Assembly (NCBI RefSeq): GCF_048266365.1
Contig: NZ_JBLWZP010000001.1
Location: 248,001-312,000, forward strand
DNA length: 64,000 bases
Source: Galbibacter sp048266365
GTDB taxonomy: Bacteria > Bacteroidota > Bacteroidia > Flavobacteriales > Flavobacteriaceae
Direction: 5' to 3'
The first letter of the stretch is position 1, and each line of letters begins with the position of its first letter. Positions 51,983-60,720 of the stretch are shown piece after piece. The notes below the pieces were generated by a model that worked only from the letters and a program-made list of their open reading frames with translations, was not told where the DNA came from and searched no databases. The position numbers and the translations under genes are program-made.

Positions 51983-52055
51983 TGACCCGACTGGGGCTCG
52001 AACCCAGGACCCCAACATTAAAAGTGTTGTGCTCTACCAACTGAGCTATCGAGTC
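51983..52055 (-). tRNA. tRNA-Lys(TTT), copy 1
   Basis: 73 bases. Acceptor stem GACTCGA/TCGGGTC, D-arm AGCTCAGTTGGTAGAGC, anticodon stem CAACA/TGTTG around CTTTTAA (anticodon TTT), T-arm CTGGG TTCGAGC CCCAG. Discriminator A; CCA not encoded. The body is identical to copy 2 at 58902-58974. A candidate -7 box (TACATTTG, complement of 52238-52245) lies ~180 bases upstream. Confidence 0.97.
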
Positions 52056-52492
52056 TAAATAAAATAAATAGCCAGTTTGGCTATTAGTATTGTGAAAAAG
52101 TAAATTTCGAACTTTTTATTTATGAATCTGGAATACTATTGACTTTTCATGTGCCTAATTTTTCAATCAACTTCCAGAATTGAATATACTATGTAATAGA
52201 ACTTGTAAACGGTTTTCTCTATCCGTTTAGAGCGGTGCAAATGTATTTTCTTTTTAAGAATTATAAAAATTTATTTCTCCTTTTTTTTAAGAAAAATCAG
52301 CATAGTTCTTTAAATCTACTTGAATAGAGATGTTTACGTTAAAATGATTTCCTTTAATTGGATTAAAAAGAACTTTCTACCGCTAATAATGTCTGTCCTG
52401 CCCATTTAATCAGTAAAAATGGTCTATTATAATTAAAGCACAGCTATTTTGTGTTAGTACAAAAGCAATTTAAACGGCAATGAGCCTGTTTG
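52056..52492. other. 437-base gap upstream of tRNA-Lys copy 1
   Basis: AT-rich, no gene. It holds a minus-strand TACATTTG (52238-52245), a probable -7 box, and a hairpin TAAACGG/CCGTTTA (52206-52229) between that box and the tRNA, which would be in the precursor leader. Confidence 0.45.
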
Positions 52493-53065
52493 TTATTGAG
52501 CTATTTCTCGTATGACCTTTGCAGGGATGCCACCAACAATGACATTATCCGGTACATCTATGGAAACGATTGCCCCAGCAGCTACGACAGAATTTTCACC
52601 AATGGTAACGCCTGGAAGTATTGTGGCATTTGCTCCAATCCACGCGTTTTTCTTGATAAGAATAGGACCTGGAACCAGTGTTTGCCTATCTTGTGGAGCA
52701 ATAGGATGTCCTTCCGACAATAGGTTAACGTTTGGAGCGATGAGAACTCCGTCTTCTATAGTAACTCCTCCTAAATCTAAAATTGTACAATTGAAATTGA
52801 TGAATACGTTTTTACCTATTTTAGTGTGTTTTCCATAATTGATATACAGGGGTGTAAATACATTAACACTTTGGTCAATCTCACTATTTGTAATATTGCT
52901 TAACAATGCCCTGATTTCTGAAGGATCCGAGGAATTGTTCATCCGTACTAGTAATTCCTTGGTAGCGTAAGATGCTTCCATTAATTGGTGACCCATTGGA
53001 TCCTTTGGAGCAATATTTTTACCATTTTTCAAGCGTTCAAAGATATCTATTGATTTCTTGTCCAT
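52493..53065 (-). CDS. hexapeptide-repeat sugar O-acetyltransferase (maltose/galactoside type)
   Basis: 190-aa left-handed beta-helix acetyltransferase (LacA/Maa/NodL family). An N-terminal helical Mac domain (FERLKNGKNIAPKDPMG) precedes hexapeptide repeats (GKNVFINFNCTILDLGG, IEDGVLIAPNVNLLSEGHP, IGANATILPGVTIGENSVVAAGAIV). The catalytic His is in SEGHP. It transfers acetyl from acetyl-CoA to sugar hydroxyls, in the cytoplasm. Single gene; no glycan cluster next to it. Confidence 0.92.
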   Translation of the reverse strand: MDKKSIDIFERLKNGKNIAPKDPMGHQLMEASYATKELLVRMNNSSDPSEIRALLSNITNSEIDQSVNVFTPLYINYGKHTKIGKNVFINFNCTILDLGGVTIEDGVLIAPNVNLLSEGHPIAPQDRQTLVPGPILIKKNAWIGANATILPGVTIGENSVVAAGAIVSIDVPDNVIVGGIPAKVIREIAQ

Positions 53066-53141
53066 GATTAGTCTTGGTTTATCATAAAAATATGAAAATT
53101 AAGATGTTTAACTCCTGTTTTCCCAAATAAGATGAACGTAA

Positions 53142-53687
53142 CTAAAATGTTATTATATCAGAATCTATTGGGGTATAACCCAGATGTCTGCTTAGTGACA
53201 AAATTTGACCTTTGTGGTGGAATTCATGGGTGGTGACATGGGTAAATAATTCCAATGGAGAAATATCATGATCCACACCTGCTTTATTAATGCGTATGGT
53301 GTCAAGCATAGTAGATTGATAGCGCTTTATAAATTCTAAGACACCATTGTCAACCGAGCGATATAGATTTTCAATTTCAGCAACAGTACCCAATGAAGAA
53401 TATTGAGTTTCGTTAACGGTCTTATTTAAGGCTCTCTTTTGAATCCAGAATTTGTATGTATCTGCAACATGGATGAGTAGATTACGAATACTACCTCCAA
53501 GTCCAAATGACGTATTTTCGTTCACAAAGTCATCAGTAGAGATCGTTTTACAATACTCAAAAATTTTAGCTCTTGATTGTTGAACTAAAGAATACTGAGT
53601 GTTTAAGTATAATTCAATGTCCTGCATTGTCAATGAATTTAATATTAATTTCGAATTTAGTTGTTTACTTCTGTTTCCATTCATCAT
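53142..53687 (-). CDS. DinB-family protein
   Basis: 181-aa four-helix-bundle protein of the DinB/YfiT superfamily. Metal-ligand His positions are visible in RNLLIHVADTYKFW, FTHVTTHEFHHKGQIL. Members include thiol-dependent transferases and stress-induced proteins of unknown activity. Translation may start at 53687 (MMNGNRS) or 53627 (MQDIELYLN); the second matches usual DinB length better. Ends 76 bases after the acetyltransferase start, same strand. Confidence 0.88.
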   Translation of the reverse strand: MMNGNRSKQLNSKLILNSLTMQDIELYLNTQYSLVQQSRAKIFEYCKTISTDDFVNENTSFGLGGSIRNLLIHVADTYKFWIQKRALNKTVNETQYSSLGTVAEIENLYRSVDNGVLEFIKRYQSTMLDTIRINKAGVDHDISPLELFTHVTTHEFHHKGQILSLSRHLGYTPIDSDIITF

Positions 53688-54052
53688 TTATAAAGTTAAG
53701 GTTTTTAACTAAAAATCTCGAAACTCTCCCCTATAATCTATGATTTAGAGGGAGTAGTCCACTTATGTCCCTTAACTCAATGTCCTAACAAATGTAGCAA
53801 GATCAGAATAATGAAATCCAATTGTGGGAAGTGAGAGGCAGTAGGAGTAACTTTTTATCAAACTTATTCGGAGTTAGAATCCGAAACGAACCGTTCAAAA
53901 TTCCTTGATGCGCTTCGGGGAAAATTTGTACGGAGAATAGACGAACAGAACTAAAAATGGTACCGATTTACAGCATTTGATTACGAAAGCGCGCGTAATC
54001 ACTAGCTGCAATTTACTCCTTTTCAAGAACATATTACACCTTAAACCTTACA
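53688..54052. other. 365-base gap, no gene seen
   Basis: Stops in all frames. It separates the DinB gene from the end of the two-component regulator gene. No hairpin terminator found for the latter. Confidence 0.45.
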
Positions 54053-54673
54053 TTAGATCAGTTTTTGTTCAATAGCTATTCTTACCAGTACTGCAGTGTT
54101 TTTGGCATTCAGCTTGAGCAACAAGTTTTTGCGATAGCTTTTGATCGTTTCAGGACTAAGAAAAATACGGTCGGCTATTTCCCCGTTTGTCAGTCCCTCG
54201 GCCACCAATTTCAGCATTTCCCGTTCCCGCTGACTCAGCCAGAGATGAGTCTCTTTTGGCCGTTTCATCAGCACATCGATTTCATGACAGAGGAACGTTT
54301 CGCCTGCGGCAACCGCCTGTATTCCTGCAAGAACCTCTTCGGTCATGGCGTTTTTGATCAGGTAGCCTAAAGCACCGTTTTCCAGCATCTGTCGTACTAC
54401 ACTGTATTCATTGTGCGTAGTTAATGCTAGGATCTTGAGTTCGGGAAGATGCTCTTTGAGTTCCTTACATAAATCCACCCCGTTGATATCGGGCAAGCCT
54501 ACATCGAGGAGCAGCACATCAGGTTTCCAGAAGCCGATGGAGTTCCGGCATTCGGCGCCACTGTGCGCCACACCGACTACTTTCGCTATGCCCGATTCTT
54601 CAATAAGACTTTTTAGTCCGTCTGTCAGGATCTTATGGTCGTCCACAATTGCTACATTAATCATATTGTTCAT
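54053..54673 (-). CDS. NarL/LuxR-family response regulator
   Basis: 206-aa response regulator. The receiver domain (1-120) has the acidic pair in VAIVDDHKIL, the phospho-acceptor Asp in VLLLDVGLPDING, and the conserved Thr (LALTTHN) and Lys (YLIKN). The C-terminal LuxR helix-turn-helix is LSQREREMLKLVAEGLTNGEIADRIFLSPETIKSYRKNLL. It overlaps the kinase gene by 17 bases (or 8 with the ATG at 54664), a coupled cognate pair. Confidence 0.94.
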   Translation of the reverse strand: MNNMINVAIVDDHKILTDGLKSLIEESGIAKVVGVAHSGAECRNSIGFWKPDVLLLDVGLPDINGVDLCKELKEHLPELKILALTTHNEYSVVRQMLENGALGYLIKNAMTEEVLAGIQAVAAGETFLCHEIDVLMKRPKETHLWLSQREREMLKLVAEGLTNGEIADRIFLSPETIKSYRKNLLLKLNAKNTAVLVRIAIEQKLI

Positions 54674-56612
54674 TTTTTGTCAGTTCCAATTCTACATGTA
54701 CCTCTGTTCCGCCTGCCGAAGAAAATATATCCAATTTACCTTGAAATGCGTCTACTCGCTGCCGGATGTTCTGCAAGCCCATCCCTTCGGAAACAGTGTG
54801 CTGATCGAATCCTTTTCCATCGTCCTGTACTGTAAAGGAAACACGGTCCGGTTCCTGTACCAGTTGCACGTTGATATGGCTAGCCTGGGCGTGTTTCAGC
54901 GCATTGTTGACCAGCTCATGGATGCAGCGGTACACCACGATCTCAATTTTATCTGGCAACCGGGCTTCATTTCCGAAATAATGAAAATCGGCTGTTGGAA
55001 TGGCAGCGCAGAAATCGGCAAGTGAAACTTTCAGCCCGTAGCGCAGTAGCGATCCGGGCATCATATGGTGCGCTACACGGCGGAGTTCTTGTATGGAGTC
55101 GTCCAGCATGCCCAGGGCTGTTTGAAATCGGGTTACGTCCACTGATTCCAATAGAGTATTGCCTTTTACCTGAGGCAAATTCATCTTTACAGCAGATAGC
55201 ATCCCGCCCAGTCCATCGTGTAGGTCTTTGGCTAAACGGGTTCGTTCTGCCGCCTCACCATCTAATGTGGCTTGCACGGCGACCAATTGCTTTTCCTGTT
55301 CCAGTCGTTCGGTTTCTTTTTCCGCCAGCTTTCGCTTGCTTACCGCCAAACGATAGCGGATAAAAGCAAAAGCCAATGCGATAAGAAGAATAGTTGCCCC
55401 GGAAATACCAAGCCATATATATAATTGCCGTTGTTTTTCCAATGCGGTAATTTTGATTTCTTTTTTCTCGGTTTCATATTTGACTTCCATAGCCGAGAGT
55501 GAATTCTGATACGTTTCGTTACTATAGCGATCCAAGGTTTCCATATATTTAATCATATACTGATGGGTGAGGTCTGGTTTCCCCAAGTAAGCATAGGCGG
55601 TAGTAAGATTGAAATAGATACTCCTTGTGAGATTGATGTCGGTCGTGTCGATGGCTAATACCGCCAGTGCCGCTTCGGCAGATTGCCCATACTGACCTTG
55701 ATAGAAGTAAATATTGGAGGTCAGTTCTATCGCTTCGGCAGTGTAATGGTCAAAACCTAATTCTCTGGCTTGTTTGACCGCTTGTAGTGCGAGCGGCAAC
55801 GCTGTAGCAAAATCATTGTGATGATAGTGAACCTTTGCAAGGGTCTGTAAAGCTTTGTTCAGAAAAAGTTTATTATCCGTTTGTCGAAATAATTCTGTTG
55901 CCTTATTTGCATACGCTATAGATTCCTCAATAGGGGCCTTTTGATGAAGACTGATATCGCTCAAAGCAATATAGACACTTCCCACCCCATCTTTGTCATC
56001 AGCTTCTATAGCCAATTGTTCCGCTTTTTTGTAGTAAATCAATGCCTGTTCAAGGTTTATCATAATCTGATAAACTCCACCAATATTGGAATAGACGATA
56101 CCTAGCCTTTTGATATCATTCTGTGATTCGAGAATTTTTACCGCATTTAGGTAATTGGCGATCGCTTCGTTATACAGGCTTTGTTGGCGGTAGATATTGG
56201 CATACGCATTATAAAGAGAGGTCTGCATTCGGTAATCATCCAGCTTTTCGATAATTGGCCTGGCTTTGTTGAGATACACTAGCGCGGTATCTTGCGCATC
56301 ATCCATATAATAGGATATGCCGATATTTTTAAGGAAAGTGGCGGTCATTTTTTCGTTTCCGATTTTCTTAGCAAGTGCTAGTCCCTGTATTCCGAAAGCG
56401 ATAGAGCGGTCGGCATCGATACTGTTATAAAACCAATTGAGGTCATCCAATATTTTAATCCGTTCTTCCTCTGTCAGCTTCTTTGTATTCAATACATGCT
56501 CCAGCGAATCCAGATCCTGTCCCAAAGTTATAACCGGCACAAGTGCTATCAATAGATATAGCGATAAATGCTGTGCCTGCTGTATTACGCTATGTATATA
56601 TCTTTTTATCAT
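54657..56612 (-). CDS. TPR-containing sensor histidine kinase (HisKA_3 type)
   Basis: 651-aa kinase. Signal peptide (about 15-30), a periplasmic TPR array (about 40-380; YNAYANIYRQQSLYNEAIANYLNAV and similar), one transmembrane helix (about 400-422, IWLGISGATILLIALAFAFI), a short coiled coil (KLAEKETERLEQEKQLVAVQ), the phospho-acceptor box AKDLHDGLGGMLSAVKMNL, and a HATPase domain with HELVNNALKHA and DDGKGFD. It signals to the overlapping NarL regulator. The ligand or partner is unknown. This architecture is common in Bacteroidota. Confidence 0.94.
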   Translation of the reverse strand: MIKRYIHSVIQQAQHLSLYLLIALVPVITLGQDLDSLEHVLNTKKLTEEERIKILDDLNWFYNSIDADRSIAFGIQGLALAKKIGNEKMTATFLKNIGISYYMDDAQDTALVYLNKARPIIEKLDDYRMQTSLYNAYANIYRQQSLYNEAIANYLNAVKILESQNDIKRLGIVYSNIGGVYQIMINLEQALIYYKKAEQLAIEADDKDGVGSVYIALSDISLHQKAPIEESIAYANKATELFRQTDNKLFLNKALQTLAKVHYHHNDFATALPLALQAVKQARELGFDHYTAEAIELTSNIYFYQGQYGQSAEAALAVLAIDTTDINLTRSIYFNLTTAYAYLGKPDLTHQYMIKYMETLDRYSNETYQNSLSAMEVKYETEKKEIKITALEKQRQLYIWLGISGATILLIALAFAFIRYRLAVSKRKLAEKETERLEQEKQLVAVQATLDGEAAERTRLAKDLHDGLGGMLSAVKMNLPQVKGNTLLESVDVTRFQTALGMLDDSIQELRRVAHHMMPGSLLRYGLKVSLADFCAAIPTADFHYFGNEARLPDKIEIVVYRCIHELVNNALKHAQASHINVQLVQEPDRVSFTVQDDGKGFDQHTVSEGMGLQNIRQRVDAFQGKLDIFSSAGGTEVHVELELTKNEQYD

Positions 56613-56651
56613 CCTGTTTGATTATTCGGGATTATTTTAATTGTTCTTAAG

Positions 56652-56677
56652 ACAAAGGTAGTGGTAGACACCTTTGT
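56652..56677. promoter_or_regulatory. inverted repeat between the kinase and the beta-helix lipoprotein
   Basis: ACAAAGGT (56652-56659) and ACCTTTGT (56670-56677), perfect 8-base arms, 10-base spacer. On the minus strand it overlaps TACCTTTG (complement of 56653-56660), a possible -7 box of the kinase gene. It may be the response regulator's site. Confidence 0.4.
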
Positions 56678-56699
56678 TAAAAACCCCCTTTGGGGGGTA

Positions 56700-56728
56700 T
56701 TGGGGGAAGTTTTGCCACCATACTTTTG
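56700..56728 (+). promoter_or_regulatory. promoter of the beta-helix lipoprotein gene
   Basis: TTG 56700-56702, 18 bases, TACTTTTG 56721-56728: consensus Bacteroidota promoter, leader ~77 bases. A C5-TTT-G5 inverted repeat (56685-56697) lies just upstream. Confidence 0.55.
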
Positions 56729-56811
56729 TTTTTATCAAATGGAGGAAAGTGATCAACGCGTTCTGTTGACCGTCATCCGGATAAAAATTATAAACAATAA
56801 AAATAAACAAA

Positions 56812-57912
56812 ATGAAAGCAACCATCAGAAAAACATTTCTAATGTTATTGATAACAGCTGCCCTGGCAAGCTGTAGCAAAGACGACGACATCAACCCTGA
56901 ACCTCAGGTTACCTTTTGTGAAATCATTGAAGTATCAGGAACAATTAACGAGCCTACTGTTTGGCAGGCAGGTTTTGTGTATGTGATTGACGGTTTCGAC
57001 CTGAGGGTTGAGTCGGTGCTAACTATAGAGCCGGGCGTTGTGATAAAAGTACGGAATGCCAGAATCAGCATTCTTGAACAGGGCAAAATCATCGCAGAAG
57101 GAACGGCAGACAAACGCATTGTCTTTACCTCACTTGCAGATGACCATTATTGCGGTGATACTAATGGTGACGAAAACGCGACCGGACCCGAAAAAGGGGA
57201 TTGGGTGTCATTAACCCTTCAAGGAACAATTGGTTCGGTGTTTAAATTTGTCGATATTTTTTATGCCGGGCAAAGCAGCGGTGGAACGAATAGAGCGGTA
57301 GATATTGGTTGGCAACAGTCCGTTGCATTTACTTTCGACCATTGTAGAATCGCACACACGATGAGTGGTACCCGACACGATTCCCAAGCCTTTCACGGGA
57401 GCACGGGTATGACAGATGCCAAGGTAAGTAAGTTTACCAATAACGCACTCTACGATAATGGAAAGCCTATTTATTTTAATGCATTCTACACCTTAGATCC
57501 GAGCAATGTATTCCACAACCCGGAAGACCCTTCGATAACCAACACAAATAATGGCATCTATTTATACGGTCAAGTACTTGATATGACGGTGGATTGGAAC
57601 AATACGGAAGTGCCCTATGTAGTGGATCAGAATTATCAGGTCTACAATTCTGCTACAATCAATATCGGACCCGATGTAGTTGTGAAATTTATGAGTACAA
57701 GTGCAGGACTTCAAAGAAATGCGCCCCAGAATATTATCCTCAATCCTACGGCAATCCTGACTTCTTACAAAGACGATGACCATGGAGGCGATACTAACGG
57801 AGACGGGAGCACCACTTCCCCAGTATCAGGAGATTGGCAAGGCCTTCGTAATGCCTATGGTGCAATCCCTAATTGGGAGCAAAGCCCGAACATATTATAC
57901 TCGAGTAATTAG
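56812..57912 (+). CDS. parallel beta-helix lipoprotein of unknown function
   Basis: 366-aa lipoprotein: signal peptide with lipobox ALASC then SKDDD. The mature part has beta-helix rungs (LTIEPGVVIKVRNARISILEQGKIIAEG, ADKRIVFTSL). Two Asp-rich loops of the same kind occur, DDHYCGDTNGDENAT near residue 104 and DDDHGGDTNGDGSTT near 323, likely Ca2+-binding turns, each followed by a GDW strand. Presumably on the cell surface. It is divergent from the two-component genes, which may control it. It resembles the partial protein at 63570. Confidence 0.8.
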   Translation: MKATIRKTFLMLLITAALASCSKDDDINPEPQVTFCEIIEVSGTINEPTVWQAGFVYVIDGFDLRVESVLTIEPGVVIKVRNARISILEQGKIIAEGTADKRIVFTSLADDHYCGDTNGDENATGPEKGDWVSLTLQGTIGSVFKFVDIFYAGQSSGGTNRAVDIGWQQSVAFTFDHCRIAHTMSGTRHDSQAFHGSTGMTDAKVSKFTNNALYDNGKPIYFNAFYTLDPSNVFHNPEDPSITNTNNGIYLYGQVLDMTVDWNNTEVPYVVDQNYQVYNSATINIGPDVVVKFMSTSAGLQRNAPQNIILNPTAILTSYKDDDHGGDTNGDGSTTSPVSGDWQGLRNAYGAIPNWEQSPNILYSSN

Positions 57913-57922
57913 TTTAGTGAAT

Positions 57923-57955
57923 AAAACAAGGGCGAGAATCAAACGCCCTTGTTTT
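57923..57955 (+). terminator. terminator after the beta-helix lipoprotein
   Basis: Perfect 12-bp stem AAAACAAGGGCG / CGCCCTTGTTTT, loop AGAATCAAA, 11 bases after the stop. Confidence 0.85.
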
Positions 57956-58007
57956 ACCATACCTATTGAATAATTCATAACAAACTTCAAGAACAAATTC
58001 GTAAATC

Positions 58008-58544
58008 ATGAAAAAAGCAATCTTTACACTTATGGCCGTTATTATCGCCGTCACTGCTCAGGCTCAGCAATTTCAAAATGGTACCACAACGGCCAATCTC
58101 GGTATCGGATTAGGTACTGCTTTGGGAGGTCTTGGAAAAGCCCGACCTGCCATATCCATATCCGTTGACCACGGTATGTGGGATATCGGCGGCCCGGGCG
58201 TGATCAGCCTAGGTGGTTATGTAGGAAACACCGGGTACAAATATACCGACCTGGGGTATACAGCGAAATGGAACTATACCATCGTGGGAGTAAGGGGTGC
58301 CTATCATTACAACGGTTTTACCAACGTGCCAAAGCTAGACTTCTATGGCGGGATAATGCTCGGATATAATATTGTAAAATACTCGTCGGATAGCGATAAC
58401 TCATTGGCGAATAGCTATGGTAGCGGCCTTGGTTTTACTGGATTTTTAGGAGGACGCTGGTTTTTCACTGAGCATATCGGTGCCTACGCTGAGTTGGGTT
58501 ATGGAGTATCGGTATTGAATGCAGGGGTGACTTATAAATTCTAA
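58008..58544 (+). CDS. outer-membrane beta-barrel protein
   Basis: 178-aa secreted protein. The signal peptide ends VTAQAQQ. The mature part alternates hydrophobic and polar residues in strand-like segments (TTANLGIGLGTALGG, ISLGGYVGNTGYKY, KLDFYGGIMLGYNIV) and ends with an aromatic (VTYKF), the outer-membrane barrel signal. An eight-stranded OmpX/OprF-type barrel is likely. It lies 52 bases after the upstream terminator, and a terminator follows it. Confidence 0.82.
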   Translation: MKKAIFTLMAVIIAVTAQAQQFQNGTTTANLGIGLGTALGGLGKARPAISISVDHGMWDIGGPGVISLGGYVGNTGYKYTDLGYTAKWNYTIVGVRGAYHYNGFTNVPKLDFYGGIMLGYNIVKYSSDSDNSLANSYGSGLGFTGFLGGRWFFTEHIGAYAELGYGVSVLNAGVTYKF

Positions 58545-58579
58545 AGAAATAGGAATACGCTACGCCTACTTTTCAAAAG

Positions 58580-58611
58580 ATAAACCCGCTGAATATTCTC
58601 AGGGGGTTTAT
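58580..58611 (+). terminator. terminator after the barrel protein
   Basis: ATAAACCC-G-CTGA / TCAG-G-GGGTTTAT stem (one internal mismatch) with loop ATATTC. The remaining gap to the tRNA-Lys terminator (58612-58867) holds no visible gene. Confidence 0.75.
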
Positions 58612-58867
58612 TGCTGATTAAACTTCTTGGTTTTGATTCAAAAAATTCCTTATCTAAAAACATAAGCCTTTAGTAAAGGGGTTACCGAAATATCGTTTCG
58701 ATAACTGGCTTTCTCACTTGTATTTCAATACCTTTATTTTCAAGAATAATTTGGGATACTGCAGTGAATGATATCCCAGTCTTTGAAAACACATTCAACG
58801 AATTGTCCAAGAGATGACAAGGGATTATGGGAACATGAATAATTATACTGTCTAAAATTTAAGGCAT

Positions 58868-58895
58868 AAAAAAAGCCCAATCTTTCGATTGAGCT
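58868..58895 (-). terminator. terminator of tRNA-Lys copy 2
   Basis: Stem AGCTCAATC / GATTGGGCT with GAAA loop and seven T residues on the minus strand. Same core as the terminator of copy 1. Confidence 0.85.
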
Positions 58896-58901
58896 CTTTA
58901 G

Positions 58902-58974
58902 TGACCCGACTGGGGCTCGAACCCAGGACCCCAACATTAAAAGTGTTGTGCTCTACCAACTGAGCTATCGAGTC
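58902..58974 (-). tRNA. tRNA-Lys(TTT), copy 2
   Basis: 73 bases, identical to copy 1 at 51983-52055 by eye. Good promoter upstream (59023-59052). CCA not encoded. Confidence 0.97.
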
Positions 58975-59022
58975 ATTACAGTATGTTATTCTAACACTGG
59001 CTAACTTTTCTGTTAGCGGGTG

Positions 59023-59052
59023 CAAATATAAGATCATTTATTTATTTTTCAA
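59023..59052 (-). promoter_or_regulatory. promoter of tRNA-Lys copy 2
   Basis: Minus strand TTG (59050-59052), 19 bases, TATATTTG (59023-59030): exact consensus. Start near 59016, ~40 bases before the tRNA. Confidence 0.7.
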
Positions 59053-59130
59053 GTCATTTTTACTATAAATTTGTCTTTTTTTTAAGGGTCATCTTTAAAG
59101 AAGTGAAAATTAACGAATTAAGTTTTTTGT

Positions 59131-59643
59131 ATGATTGTATTAATTGGATATATGGGGAGTGGAAAATCCACTGTAGGCAAGGTTTTAGCCAAACAATTGG
59201 AAATGGATTTTATAGACTTCGATAATTATATTGAAGCTAAAGAAAATCGAAGTATCCCGGAAATCTTTAAACAAAAAGGGGAGGTGTATTTTAGAAACAA
59301 AGAAACCCAATACTTAGGTGAGCTGCTCGATGAAAATCCAAACGTTGTAGTATCCCTGGGAGGTGGAACTCCTTGTTTTGGCACCAACATGCAAACTATT
59401 GTAGAAGCCTCACCAAATGTATTCTATTTAAAACTCTCAGTAGATAAACTCATCAGTAGATTAAAACCTGAAAAAGCATACCGTCCGTTAATTAAAGACA
59501 TAGCAGACGCGGACCTTTCTGAATTCATTAGAAAACACCTGTTTGAACGCAATTTTTATTACATGCAGGCTCCTCACATTGTAAATGTAGTAAATCAAAC
59601 TCCTGAAGAACTCGCAGCTGAGGTAAGTGAAAAACTATCGTAG
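59131..59643 (+). CDS. aroK: shikimate kinase
   Basis: 170-aa cytoplasmic NMP-kinase-fold enzyme that phosphorylates shikimate in aromatic amino acid synthesis. P-loop GYMGSGKST (6-14); the substrate-binding FDNYIE and FRNKETQYL (Arg) regions; GGGTPCF; and the lid Arg in KAYRPLI. Length is normal. Convergent with the phosphoribosyltransferase gene, overlapping it by nine bases at the 3' ends. Confidence 0.95.
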   Translation: MIVLIGYMGSGKSTVGKVLAKQLEMDFIDFDNYIEAKENRSIPEIFKQKGEVYFRNKETQYLGELLDENPNVVVSLGGGTPCFGTNMQTIVEASPNVFYLKLSVDKLISRLKPEKAYRPLIKDIADADLSEFIRKHLFERNFYYMQAPHIVNVVNQTPEELAAEVSEKLS

Positions 59644-60138
59644 ATAAACTGCGTCATTTCCTTCCTCAAAAACAACATCAACATGCTCTTGAAGCGAAGT
59701 TGAAAGTGAGATCCCTTTAAAATCAGCTTTTACCGGGAATTTCTTGTGATTTCGATCGACCAGGACTACAGTTTTTAATTTCTTAAGAGGAACATCTAAA
59801 AAATGACGAACGGCGTATATTAGGGTGCTCCCGGAATTTAATACATCATCCACTAAGATGACACATTTATTCTCGTACGCAGATTTATCCAAGGAAGTGA
59901 TAATAGGGTTTAACGGGTTTGTTTTGTCTATTGTGACCTCACAAAAGGTAGTTTTGATATCTGATATTTCACTAAAGCTCTCATCAATCTTTTTAGCTAA
60001 TTCCAATCCACTAGAAGCAATTCCGGCAATTACGATTTCATCCTCATCTACATAGGTTTCATAAATCTGATACGCTATACGTTTAATCTTATGCTGAATC
60101 TCTTGGTGAGAAAGAATTTTATTTTCTAGAGTTGTCAT
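59635..60138 (-). CDS. PyrR-like phosphoribosyltransferase
   Basis: 167-aa type I phosphoribosyltransferase. The PRPP loop is CVILVDDVLNSGSTLIYA; HQEIQHKIKRIAYQIYE and VIAGIASSGLELAKKI fit the PyrR/uracil-hypoxanthine group. PyrR proteins bind RNA and/or act as uracil phosphoribosyltransferases; which applies here is not visible. The ATG at 60138 (MTTLENKILSH) is preferred over the in-frame TTG at 60177. Confidence 0.85.
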   Translation of the reverse strand: MTTLENKILSHQEIQHKIKRIAYQIYETYVDEDEIVIAGIASSGLELAKKIDESFSEISDIKTTFCEVTIDKTNPLNPIITSLDKSAYENKCVILVDDVLNSGSTLIYAVRHFLDVPLKKLKTVVLVDRNHKKFPVKADFKGISLSTSLQEHVDVVFEEGNDAVYLR

Positions 60139-60226
60139 AACCAAAAATGTTTTTTCAAAGATAGGATATAATGTCAAAATCTATTGTGCAACACAAGGGC
60201 TTTCTTTAAAACCTTTAGGAAAAAAA

Positions 60227-60610
60227 TCAGATCTCTTTCGTTGGGGTCTCATCCAAATAATCATCAATATCCCTACGATCTTTTTTGGTAGGACGCCCGG
60301 TACCTTTTTTACGATAGTATTCCTTGGAATACTGCAATAGTTCCGAATGTTCAAAAGCCTCCTTAGGAGTGGTGTCTATACGATAGATATCCACCAATTT
60401 GGCACCGACACGACTCTGGGGAATATCCAGAACAGTTAATTGATAATCGATCTGATCTTTACGCACCACAATTTTATCCGTAGGATATACCTCCCTGGAA
60501 GACTTCACACTTTGGCCATTTACGCGAACATGACCTTTCTTACATGCTGTAGTGGCAATGTTTCTGGTTTTAAAATAACGAACACACCACAGATATTTAT
60601 CGACACGCAT
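60227..60610 (-). CDS. S4-domain RNA-binding protein (Hsp15/HslR-like)
   Basis: 127-aa protein. Residues 1-60 are an S4 domain (MRVDKYLWCVRYFKTRNIATTACKKGHVRVNGQ). The tail is basic (YRKKGTGRPTKKDRRDIDDY), typical of Hsp15, which binds stalled 50S subunits with nascent chain. Same strand as the upstream phosphoribosyltransferase position, 88 bases away; might be co-transcribed. Confidence 0.92.
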   Translation of the reverse strand: MRVDKYLWCVRYFKTRNIATTACKKGHVRVNGQSVKSSREVYPTDKIVVRKDQIDYQLTVLDIPQSRVGAKLVDIYRIDTTPKEAFEHSELLQYSKEYYRKKGTGRPTKKDRRDIDDYLDETPTKEI

Positions 60611-60720
60611 AATGATAATTTAAAAAATTTCGTTAACGTTGAAGCAAAAATACTAGAAAATAGTATCTTGCGCACCTGTATATGTTGAATATAACATTTA
60701 AGAAAGTAAAAGCAAGATTG

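Noticed and set aside
51639..52040. 133-codon minus-strand frame starting inside tRNA-Lys copy 1
   Set aside because: Its N-terminus is the translated tRNA (the same peptide appears at copy 2), so it is not a gene.
52056..52492. Possible riboswitch or leader upstream of tRNA-Lys copy 1
   Set aside because: Only a short hairpin and a -7 box are visible; nothing matching a known riboswitch core.
54411..55363. Plus-strand frames of 204 and 122 codons
   Set aside because: Antisense shadows of the response regulator and histidine kinase genes.
56637..56894. Minus-strand 85-codon frame
   Set aside because: Crosses the lipoprotein promoter and its signal-peptide codons; antisense artefact.
51983..58974. 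Calling the tRNA-Lys-bounded segment an integrative element
   Set aside because: No integrase, excisionase or mobility gene is present and both tRNAs are complete, so it is reported only as an observation.
58740..59037. Two minus-strand frames across tRNA-Lys copy 2
   Set aside because: Translation of the tRNA itself; no start or ribosome-binding site of their own.
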